From Dermatemys mawii (lineage: Eukaryota; Chordata; Testudines; Dermatemydidae), in the NCBI GenBank assembly GCA_007922305.1, contig ML677364.1, forward strand, positions 20,257,326-20,321,325: a DNA stretch of 64,000 nucleotides. Reading direction: 5' to 3'. Position 1 is the first letter of the stretch. Each line of letters begins with the position of its first letter. The position numbers and the translations under genes were made by a program. This document shows positions 33,468 through 45,400 of the stretch, piece by piece. The notes below the pieces were generated by a model that had not been told where the DNA came from, did no database searches, and saw nothing but the letters and a program-made list of their open reading frames with translations.

Positions 33468-36400
33468 CTAAAATGAAGAAAATCACGCATTAAAAAAGCA
33501 CACATTTTAGTACATTACAGTACATCTTAATTTTTAGACAATTATAACAGCTTTCTGATTAATCCAAAATTCTTAGCTTCAAATATGTCGATGCAAGAGA
33601 CATCTCATATTTGATAAAGTAACTCTTCACTTAAAGTTGTCCTGGTTAACGTTGTTTCGTTGATGATCAATTAGGGAACATGCTCATTTAAAGTTGTGCA
33701 ATGATCCCTTATAAGGTCGTTTGACAGCTGCCTGCTTTGTCCACTGCTTGCAGGGAGGGCAGCCTGTTGGAGCTAACTGGTGAGGGCTTGGAACCAGGGT
33801 GGACCAGCAGCCCCTCATCAGCTCCCTGCTACCCTAAGTTCCTTGTGCGGCAGCAACCGAGCAGTTCAGCCACCGATTGCCGGCAGTTCAACTGTCCCTC
33901 CCCCCACTGCCATGTGCTGCTCCTGGCCCCTCTGCCTTGGAGCTGCTCCCTGGAGCCTCTCCTTACTGGGCAAGGTTGTGGGGGAGGAGAGGGGTTAATG
34001 TCAGGGGTCTCCCTTCCTCCTGCTCCTGCACCTGGCCCACCCCATATCTCCATAAAGAGGGGGGACACGGCAGGGCTCAGGACAGGGGGAGCTTTCTGGC
34101 AGCAGCTTGTGTCTCAACTTGCTGATCTACTTAAAAAGGGCAATGTACTTAGAGTGGGGTCAGCTTACTTAAAGGGGCAATGCATGTGTCTGTCTCTGCC
34201 ATGCTGTCTCCCCTCTCTCCATCTGTGCTGCCTTGTAGAGTGTGAGGTTATATTAACAACAATGGGTTAAATTTTGAGGGCTTAGCCGATAGTTAGTTCA
34301 TCATTTAGCAGTAAGGTATTCCCTGGGAAATATCCCACCCTCTGATTTCACCACCTCAAGCAAGCTTCACAATGATCAACGCTGTGTACCAGTATTAAGT
34401 TGTTCATTTAAAATTTAGAGAGAGAGAGAGAGAGTGTGTGTGTGTGACTTATTTATTTTGTCTGGTGAAAAAAATTCCCTGAAACCTCCCTCCCTCCCTC
34501 TCCCCCGCCCCCATTTACATTAATCCTTATGGGGAAATTGGATTTGCTTAACATCGTTTTGCTCAAAGTCGCATTTTTCAGGAACATAACTACAACGTTA
34601 AGCGAGGAGTTACTGTATTCTCATTTTAAAAGGGGTAAAGTATACAACATCTCACCTCATTCAGAATTGCCCAGACTGCTGAGTTTTGTATTACCGAAAG
34701 CCGAAATGATGAAATTGGGTTTAGACTTGGGTCAACTGTTCCTTCTGCTATACCACTTTCAAATTTACCTTTAAATGAGCAAAAACATATCCTGAATAAA
34801 CAATCTCCAGACAAACAAATACAAGATCTGGTTTGTAGAAAAGTTTCTAATTAAAGCGAATATTAGGGCTGTCAAGCGATTAAAAAAATTAATGACAATT
34901 CATCGCACTGTTAAAAAATACAATACTATTTCTTTAAATATTTTTGGATGTTTTCTACATTTTCAAATATATTGATTTCAATTACAACACAGATTACAAA
35001 GTGTACAGGGCTCATTTTATATTTATTTTTGATTACAAGTATTTGCACTGTAAAAAAATAAAGGGAATAATATTTTTCAATTCACCTAATACAAGTACTG
35101 TAATGCAACCTCTTTAACATGAAAGTTGAATTTACAAATGTATAGTTACGTACAAAAAAACCCGCATTCAAAAATAAAACAATGTAAAATTTTAGAGCTT
35201 GCAATTCCAGTCAGTCCTACTTCTTGTTCAGCCAATCGGAAGGACAAATAAGTTTGTTTTTATTTGCAGGAGATAATGCTGCCCGCTTCTTGTTTACAAT
35301 GTCACCTGAAAGGCGTTCTCATGGCACTGTGGAAGCCAGCGTCGCAAGATATTTACATGCCAGATGTGCTGAAGATTCATATGTCCCTTCAGGCTTTGAC
35401 AACCAGCACAGGGGACATGCGTCCATGCTGATGACAGGTTCTGCCCGATAACAATCCAAAGCAGCACAGACTGATTCATGTTAATTTTCACCATCTGAGT
35501 CAGATGCCACCAGGATTTTTTTTTTTGGTTGTGTGGATTCTGTAACTTCCGCATGAGGATGGTGTTCTTTTAAGACTTCTGAAAGCGTGTTCACACCTCA
35601 TTCCGCTCAGATTCTAGAACAGAAGTGGGCAAACGTTTTGGCTCGAGGGCCACATGGGGGCTCAAAATTGTGCGTAGAGCCGGGTAGGGAAGGCCATGCC
35701 TCCCCAAACAACCTGGGCCCGCCCCCTATCTAACCCCCACCCACTTCCCGCCCCGACTGCCCCCCTCAGAAACCCGACCCATCCAACCCCCCCTTTGTTC
35801 TTGATCACCCCCTCCAGAGACCCTCCCCCACTCTAATTGCCCCCCCCAGAAACTTACCCCCTATATAGGTCCCCCTACTCCTTGTTCCTTGACTGCCCCC
35901 TCCCAAGACCCCACCACCCTAACCATTCCCCCCCCCCACACCAACCCCATCTAAGCCCCCCTGCTCCTTGTTTCCTGACCACCCCCTCCCGAGACCCCCC
36001 ACCCTAACCACCACCACCCCTGACCCACCCCCATCTAAGGGGGCCCTGCGGTGAGCCCCACTCCGTCAGTCGCCCCAGCTAGGGGGCGCGGGGCCCCGCG
36101 GCGAGCCCCGCTGGGCCTGCCCCTGGCCCCAGTGTGCGCTGCGCAGCTCCCCGCGCTCGGCTGGCCCAGGAGCACGGGACCCCACGGTGCCCCTCGCTTG
36201 GCCCAGTACCCTGACTGGGGAGCGCAGGACCACCAGCACCTCGCCCCCGCGGGCTGGATAAAAATGGCCGGCAGGCCACATGTGGCCCACGGGCTGCAGT
36301 TTGCCCACCCCTGTTCTAGAAGGCATTCAGATTCTTAAACCTTGGGTCGAGTGCTGTAGCTATCTTTAGAAATCTCACATTGGTGCCTTCTTTTGTCAAA

Positions 36401-39400
36401 TCTGCAGTGAAAGTGTTCTTAAAATGAACAACATGTACTGAGTCATCATCTGAGACTGTTATAACATGAAATATATGGCAGAATACGAGTAAAACAGAAC
36501 ATAAGACATAGAATTCCCCCTCCAAAAAGTTCAGTCACAAATTAATGAATGCATTATTTTTTAACAAGCATCATCAACATGGAAGCATGTCCTCTAGAAT
36601 AGTGGCTGAAGCATGAAGGGGCATATGAATGTTCAGCATATCTGGCACGTAAATACCTTGCAATGCTGACTATGAAAGCGCCATGTGAATGCCTGTTCTT
36701 ACTTTCTGGTGACATTGTAAATAAGGTGGCGGCAGTATTATCACCTGTAAATGTAAACAAACTTGTTGGTCTTAGCGATTGGCTGATCAAGAAGTAGGAC
36801 TGAGTGGACTTGAAGGCTCTGAAGTTTTACATTGTTTTGTTTTGGAGTACAGTTATGTAACAAAAAAAAAATCTGTATTTGTAAACTGCACTTTCACAAC
36901 AAAGATTGCACTACAGTACTTGTATGAGGTGAACTGAAAACTACTATTTCTGTTGTAATTTTTACAGTGCATATATTTGTAATAAAAAATAATACACACT
37001 TAGATTTCAATTACAACACAGAATACAATATATGTGAAAATATAGAAAAACAGCCAAAATATTTAATACATTTCAATTGGTATTCTATTGTGATTAAAAC
37101 TGCAATTAATCAGGAATCTTTTTTTAATCATTATTAGTTTTGAGTTAATCGCGTCAGTTAACTGTGATTAATCAGCAGCCCTAGTGAATATCTATTCAGT
37201 AAATGGATTTGCAATGCTACAGTCATGAACTGACTGCAGTAATTCACCCAAAATAATTTTGAGTGTTTTTTATTTTTTTGCTTAAGTCTAATAGTACGAA
37301 ATTGGAACCTTACACCAGTACCCAAAAATCTTCCATAATGTTCAGAGATCTTTGCCATCAGCTTCAGTTTTTCTTTGGCATATACTGCAGTACATTTAGC
37401 CTCAGCACATAGGCTAAAGAGCAGAGGCACTAATAAGGAATAAAAAAAGCTTAAATTCAGTGTAGCTGTGGGTGTTCAACACCTCTAAAAATCACTTTTT
37501 GTTAAGAAACTAAACGTGGATTCAGAGGTCAAATTTTAGGCAACCAACTTTTAAATTTTGACATAAATATATTCAAACTACATTAAGCATGTATGGATAT
37601 TGGTATTCCTACTGGTAGAACCTTTGATATATCAGGATGAATAAATATGATGTTGTAAAGGCTATTAATAGACCAAAACTAAAGTGAATAAAAATCTTTA
37701 ACTATAATACTTTAAAATGTGACAAATAAAATCCTTTTTTCGCTACAGCCAACAATCGCATCAGAACTTTGTTCATTAAATCAACCTGAAAAGGGCAAGT
37801 AGCATTTACAATGTCAGTTACGCAATGAAAATGATCAGAAACAAAGACTTTTTTAAAAAATAACATTTTACTAATTGACATACACCTCTACCCTGATATA
37901 ACATGGTCCTCAGGAGCCAAAAAATCTCAACGCATTATAGGTGAAACCACGTTATACTGGGGTTGGAGCACAGAGCTGCTCCCTCCAGCCACAGGCACTC
38001 GGGCTGGGGCCGCGAAGCACAGATCTGGGGCTGTGGCACAGACCCGGAACATGGAGCCACGGCCGGGGCTGCAACGCGGACCTGCTTCTTCCAGCTGCAT
38101 GCACCCAGGCTGGGACCGTGGCCAGGGCTGCGGTGCAGAGCCGGGTCTGCAGCGTGGAGCCACTTCCTCCGGCCGCAGGCACCCGGGCTGGGATTGCACC
38201 GTGCAGATATCGTGTTGTATCTGAATTCGCGGACTGTGTCATATCGGGGTAGAGGTATAGTAATAAAACAAATTTTATCTCTATTTCTATACTTGTAAAA
38301 GAACGAACATTGCTGTTCTATGGAGCAGAGTATTACCTATCCTGAAATAACCGTCCTCTAAGCGTTTGTCTTTGGTTTCTTTGCTTAATACCAAATCTTC
38401 ATTCTAAAATAGAACAAGCACAAAACAAAAATGAGAGCACTTATTTTGAATATACTTAATAAATTTGCAAGCTAGAGCGAAGTGCAGGTGCCCTTGTTCT
38501 CTATTTAGAACACTTTCTTTAAAACTTTGAACCAGCCTACTGTTTCTATGAGCAAACAGATATTATCTATAGCATAAACTTCTCTCAAAACCAAACCAAA
38601 CCTGTTCCAGAACTCACTGGTATTTAGCATCAGGGTAGAAGAGAAAAGTACCACTCATAAGGACACACATGCTGAAAGGACAAGGCTATTGCAGATACTG
38701 GCACACACAACAGAAAAGCCACTTGGGGTAAAGCCTGCTCCATTGCTGATTTGGAGAGAGAAAGATTAAGAAACCTCCTCCCCATGCAAAGGACACTCAT
38801 GAAACCAATACAGCACACTTTAATCTTAAAATAGGTCTAGCTAATCTGCCTGCTGCATTCAGAAATAATAGGATACTTGCTGATTTCTCTTTTGAGTATC
38901 CAGGGTTATCATATTTCTATAGTTGGTTTTTGTTCTCATCTGCAGTTTGAGGAGGCAGGACCAGAAACCTATCACCCACCACATTGGGGCTGGCTGCTTT
39001 TTCTACAAACTGAGAATGCTTCCAAAGCTAACACACAACTCAATTTGGAACATTAGAACAATAATTAATAATCAACTTCCATTGAGTAAGTCTATCTACA
39101 GAACAGTCTGTCATCAAACAACTTTTACTTACTTCCAATTAACAGGTAGGGTAGAACATTGTGCCCAGATACTCAGAGAAGAACTATCAGCAGTTATCAA
39201 CTTTCTCATTCTTATCCAGGCTCACCATTCTTCTAGTGGAAAAGCCCCAAGCAAGACTACTGAAGCAATGATATTTTAAGAGATTCCTAGGTATCACACA
39301 CTATGTAATTGTGAAGGCAGCATCTATCAAGGCCTGTGTCCAACTCCTAGCACCTGGTGAATGCTTATTTAGGTGAGACTGTTGCTGCCCTACCAATGCC

Positions 39401-42400
39401 TTTATTCAGCACAAACAGTTTACCAGTCCAGGAAGTAAATAATGTCCTTATTTGAAGAGCTTTATCCTTCCTGTAAGCCTGCTTCATAGGCTTCTTTAAT
39501 GCAATACTTCAGCTATCTAGCAATTAATGCTTTTGATGCCTTTTTTGGCTCTTGTTGCTGGATGACTTTCTATACATTTACATTCTTGTCAGGTAGATCT
39601 TAACAGCTTGGTGGACATATTATATTTGCTGGAACTTTTCTTTTGGATGCGTAGGCTTTGTAGAGAATGATAGGAGAACTATCTCCTGAGATCCGTGAAA
39701 TCCCTAATTTACCTTTGGTAAAAAAATATTTGAGATGAAGAGCCATCTGATCAGTGTGAAAAATACAGTATTTGTGATTTTTCAATATACAATGCCCCTA
39801 GAAAAAACCCTTCATGTACAAAGGGGATGGACACCAGTAAACTCGCTTTAATAAAGAGATAGAAAAATGAAAATGAAGAAAGGAATGTGAACAACAGTCT
39901 AGTAATTTCATCCAGGGTCAGATGATCTAAATCCAAAGGCTCTACTCTGGGGAGTTCCTGGTGATTAATCAAAAATGCTTGATAGGTGGATAAGAGGAAA
40001 TCCATCAAGGTTTGCTTCTTCTATCACTAAAGAGACAATTGAAAATGGTTTTTGGAATTTGTTGCTTTAAGACCTAGAGCCAATCCATCCTGCAGGTATT
40101 CGGGGATTTGAAAGATTTGTGCTGAACTCAGCTTGAAGTTTCTGTTCGGCACCAACCACTGAATTTGGACTCAGCCCTGTTGGAGTCTGTGGTGCACAGG
40201 TCAAACCAGAGCTGTAAATCCTTGAGGCCACCTGAGCCAGGTCTCCTTCCTGGATGGCCACCAGCCACTGTAGTTTGTTTTCTCAATGCTGGTAGGGTCT
40301 ATGCTTCCTGCTGTGGCACTATGTTGCAGCAGGGGGAGCTGGAAGCACCACATTACTGGGAGCTGTTCCTTCTGGTGGCCAGCATTGGGAGCTGGTAGTT
40401 ATAGAACAGTTGGGTCAATAAACTGTTGACTTAGAGCTACAGTATTGCCAAACTCGGGTGTTCAAACATCATATGTCAGGCCTCAATATTTATGAGTTTA
40501 GCTGAAAAATAATGAGTTTAAATATACGTTGCGTTCTTTTTTTGCCTTTTGTATTATGAGCCTTTATGGTATTGTAAACGAGCCCTTCACCGCTTGGTGC
40601 ACAAATGAGTCAAGACCCCGCTGTTGCAAGCACCAGTGTCCCTTTATTCCCTTGTGCAAGCCCCCACCGTCATCTATATACAGTTGTACACAAGATAGCC
40701 CCCTGACTTGGCTGGCTTGGGGGACAGCTAGCTCCCACAGCTAGCCAGAAGCAACAACAGCTTGTTCCTCCCCGCACAGGTGACTTCCTTCCTGCCAGCT
40801 TTATGCTCTGGCCCGGAAGGCTCCCAGGTGGTTCGCCTCAAGCCCCACTCTCCCCGGGGTCACACCCTGCCCGCCAATTAACTCCCCCAGCTGGGAGCTG
40901 AGCTAGCAGAGCCTTCGCTATTGGAGCTAACAGAGGGAACAGGGGCTGGCTCAGCACCTTCTCGCCAGCACCCTGTTACAGTACACCAAACAGCTATCTT
41001 ACCTGGGGACAGCCAGGAAAATAAATCTAAGCCAGATGTAGACATGTCTTCAGGTCATAGAATAAAAGAAGATTAGGACTGGAAGAAACCTCAGGAGGTC
41101 ATCTAGTCCAACCCCCTGCTCAAAGCAGGACCAACCCTAACTAAATCATCCCAGCCAGGGCTTTGTCAAGCCGGAACTTAAAAACTTCTAAGGAAGGAGA
41201 TTCTACCACCTCCCTAGGTAACCCATTCCAGTGCTTCTCCACCCTCCTAGTGAAACAGTTTTCCCTAATATCCAACCTAATCTTCCCCCACTGCAGCTTG
41301 AGACCATTACTCCTTTTCTGTCATCTGCTACCACTGAGAACAGCCTAGCTCCATCCACCTCATTCTTTTCTTCTGCAGACTAAATAAGCCCCAGTTCCCT
41401 CAGCTTCTCCTCATAAGTCAAGTGCCCCAGCCCTCTAATCATTTTTGTTGCCCTCGCTCTGGACTCTCCAATTTGCTGAAAACCTTTCTATAGTGCGGGG
41501 TCCAAAACTGGATGCAATACTCCAGATGTGGTCTCACCAGTGCCGAATGGAGGGGAATAATCACTTCCCTCGATCTGCTGGTAATGTTCCTACAAATGTA
41601 GCCTAATATGCTGTTAGTCTTCTTGCAACAAGGGCACATTGCTGACTCTCATCCAGCTTCTCATTCACTGTAATCCCCAGGTCCTTTTCTGCAGAACTGC
41701 CGATTAGCCAGTCGGTTCCCAGACTGTTGCAGCGCATGGGATTCTTCCGTCCTAAGTGCTGGATTCTGCACTTGTCCTTGTTGAACCTCATCTGATTTCT
41801 TTTGGACCAATCCTCCAATTTCTCTAGGTCACTCTGGACCCTAACCCTACCCTCCAGCGTATCTACCTCTCCCTGTGGCATAGTGTCTTCTGCGAACTTG
41901 CTGAGGGCGCAATAATATCCCATCATCCAGATCATTAATGAAGATGATGAACAAAACCAGCCACAGGACAAACCTCTGAGGCATTTTGCTTGAGACCGGC
42001 TGCCATTGAGCACTATCCGTCGAGCCCAACCATCTAGCCAGCTTTCTATCCACCAATATAGTCCATTCATCCAATCCATACTTTTTTAACTTGCTGGTAA
42101 GAATACTGTGGGAGACTGTATCAAGAGCTTTGCTAAAGGCAAGATATATCACGTCCACCACTTTCAAAGTTCTCTCTGCAATCAATAGGGTTAGAAAATT
42201 ACTTCATTTTTTTGTTTTCCTTTGAAAAAGCTAATACCTTCATGTAATCACTTGACTTGAGAAACTAAGGATTTAAGAAAAACAACAAATAAGCCAAGAC
42301 TCTCAATAAAAATCACAAGAGCTGACATCATATTTTAACCCTGTTTATAGGCTTCTAATGGTCTTTCTATACATCTCTGGACTTAATTTAGATGTGTAAA

Positions 42401-45400
42401 AATAGTATGATGAAATGTAAACTGTATTAAAATTAATAATTTTAATCATGTTTAGAATTGTATACATGATAAATATATGGATTTTTTAAAAGAAAAATAT
42501 TGTTGACAAACCAACAAGAATCAAACATCAGGAGAAACAGATATCAAGATACAATCTGACTTGAAAATGCTTTACCTGCTCCTATCTGAAATGTTTCCCA
42601 TTTTTTCCAGCTGACCTCCAAGATTAAAACTAGTGAACTTAAATCAAATTAACTCTACCCAGTAGACTGTAAATATAATGAGCCAAATTCAGGCCTAATT
42701 TGGGTACAACTCCATTTCACGCATCTTTATGCCAGTTCTGAATTTGGCTAAAGGTATTTCCATTCTGAAATTATGCAGCTTTCCAAATAATTTTTTCATT
42801 TTGAGCAGTTATTTCTTTTTTTATAATTTCACTCTTGTAATACATGTATGAACATCACTAAGTTTGGCCTTTCACAACAAGAAAGTGGGGAGAAGAAAGA
42901 GGGTCTTGTTTTGATTAAACTTGTGAATTAGTATCTCATGAGTGTTGAAGGTAGGATTTGTGTGGGGGAGACAGGTGGGAATAAAGTAAGGGAGAGAGGA
43001 ATACTAGCAAGATCACTGCTCTGATATCACTTTGAATCATCATATGTTAATCTTCCAGATGTGATGGTCAAGATTCTTCCAGATGAAAACATCTGCAACA
43101 GATGTATCAATTGCAATGAAATCAGATACAAATACTTTAGATTACTCTCTTCCTGCCTACTGAAATAACCCTCTTTTTGAAGTAATGTTTTTGCTATTGG
43201 AATAGAAATTTTTGTGGTGAAAAAGACTAAAGATTCTCCTTTAGATGCAGTGGTTAGTCTGAAATCTAGGGTGACCAGATGTCCCGATTTTATAGGGACA
43301 GGCCTGATTTTTGGGTCTTTTTCTTACATAGGCTCTTGTTACCCCCCACTCCCTGTCCTGATTTTTCACACTTGCTATCTGGTCACCCTACTGACATCAG
43401 ACTCAAATTGACTTTATTCACTGCAGTGCCATCTTGAGGTAAAATCCAGGTTGGTTGTGTAGAAGGAACTGTTCTATTAACTTGACAATTAAGATGCCAA
43501 AGTATCTGCTTAACTGGATTTGTGCAGGATCTTTAAGGCTGGACACTCAATAGATGAAAATAAGGAAGTGGAATGAAGCCAATTCCTCTAAAATCCAACT
43601 CTTTCTTTAAAAAAAAAAAAGCAGCAGCTAAACAAAAGTAGATGAGTAAACACTGATCTTCCTTTCACCAAGCTTTATTCTAAATGAAATTATCTCCTCT
43701 CTGTAAATAAGGTCTGTTTAAAGTAAAGAGGAATAAAATGTGATGAGTAAGAGGTTTTCAATTCCAATAAAAGAGACAACAATATTTTCCAAACCCAGTG
43801 ATGTCATTAGAAATTAGGAGTTTTGCTTTTACTCTAACGTATAAAAGAGAGATATTAATGTATTCATACCTTAAAAGGCAGAACCTCCACTGTAGTATTT
43901 AGTAGAATATCGCCTGGATGCTCTGGATTGCCACTATGAAAGAAGTATCTATAAATGTAAAAATTAAAAATAAAAGGTTTGCACACTACGGTGACCAGAT
44001 GTCCGGATTTTATAGAGACAGTCCCAATTTTGGGGTCTTTTTCTTCTATAAGTTCCTGTTATCCCCCACCCTGCCCCAATTTTTCACACTTGCTGGCTCA
44101 TCACCCTACTGCACACCTCGGTCACTGTTGGCTTAATAAGTAACATTAAATGACATTATGGAAATTACACTGGTAGATGATCCCAAGTCAACTATGAAAA
44201 TTTACTGAAAAACTCTGCTTTTTTAAAAAAGTAGCTAGGCAAAGTTTCTTCTCAGAGTTATGTGTTACTAGAACTTGCACCTAGGAAAATAGCCATAAAG
44301 AGCTGATCTTGACACCACACAGTAATCCTGTGAGACAAAGGGGACTGGGAGGCAACAGGTCCATTTAATAGAACACAAGATTGGGAGTCAGGAAAATTGC
44401 ATTTGTTCTTAGCTCTACTGCTGGTCAGCTGTGTAACCATGGGCAGTTAACATAAGCCCACTGCACTCCATCTTTCCCATCTGCAAAACTAATACTAAAT
44501 AACGTATTTCATAACATACTTTGAGATTTAGGGATGAAAAATGCTATATAATAAATGCTAAATGTTATTGTCATCTATATGGAAAATTTGCTGGTCATGG
44601 CAAAAGCTACTGAATAAGCACTAACCAAGATCATGAATGCAACAACAAAGCTACATAGTTTATTATCATAGTTGTAATTTATACATGTCTGTATTTATAA
44701 CTATATATATTAATAAGTATTAGTGTTAACATTTACATAGGGTTATGGCTCATCAAAGCTACAATCCCTTGATCACAATCCTGGTTGTGGAACAGTTTCC
44801 CATTTTTTATGAGGTTACGGATTTATTACAAGAGAGTAAAACAAGGTATATTAGGCACAGGGCCAGCTCCAGCTTTTTTGCTGCCCCCCACCCCCCAAAA
44901 AAGGGAAGGGCACAAATGCTGCAGAAGCAAAAAACAAAAAAAAAAACCCCAAAGCCCAGAATATGCCACCCCAAGGCTGGCCGGAATGCCACCACTTATA
45001 ATGTGCCACCCCAAGCACATGCTTCCTCTGCTGATGCCTACAGTTAGCCCTGGTTAGGCAACAGCAATACCCATGTGTATTTTACACAGTATTTTTAGAG
45101 ATCATATTGCGATGTGCATCACTACTGTGAAAAAAAATTCCCTGTAGACATGCCTATTGGATGGATTATATAACATAAAAAATGCTTATAGCACTTAAAC
45201 CTTCATGCTTCAGGGCACAAGTAAACCACTAATCACCTGAGAAAAGGAATTCACTTCTCCTATGGGCAGGTTATTCCATAATTGCTTGTTATTAAGAGTC
45301 CTGAACCTTCCTCTGAAACAGTTGGTACTGGATACTGTTAGACTCTGGACACTAACCCAGACGGACCATTGGCTTAATTCAATATGGCAGTTTCTAGGTC

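Noticed and set aside
33737..34270. 177-codon plus-strand open frame
   Set aside because: It lies inside the Tigger-like element's filler sequence. There is no transposase motif, and the second copy at 3927 does not preserve the frame.
35690..36030. CRISPR-like or satellite array of CCCC-rich units
   Set aside because: The units are degenerate and without spacers, inside a hAT with perfect target duplications.
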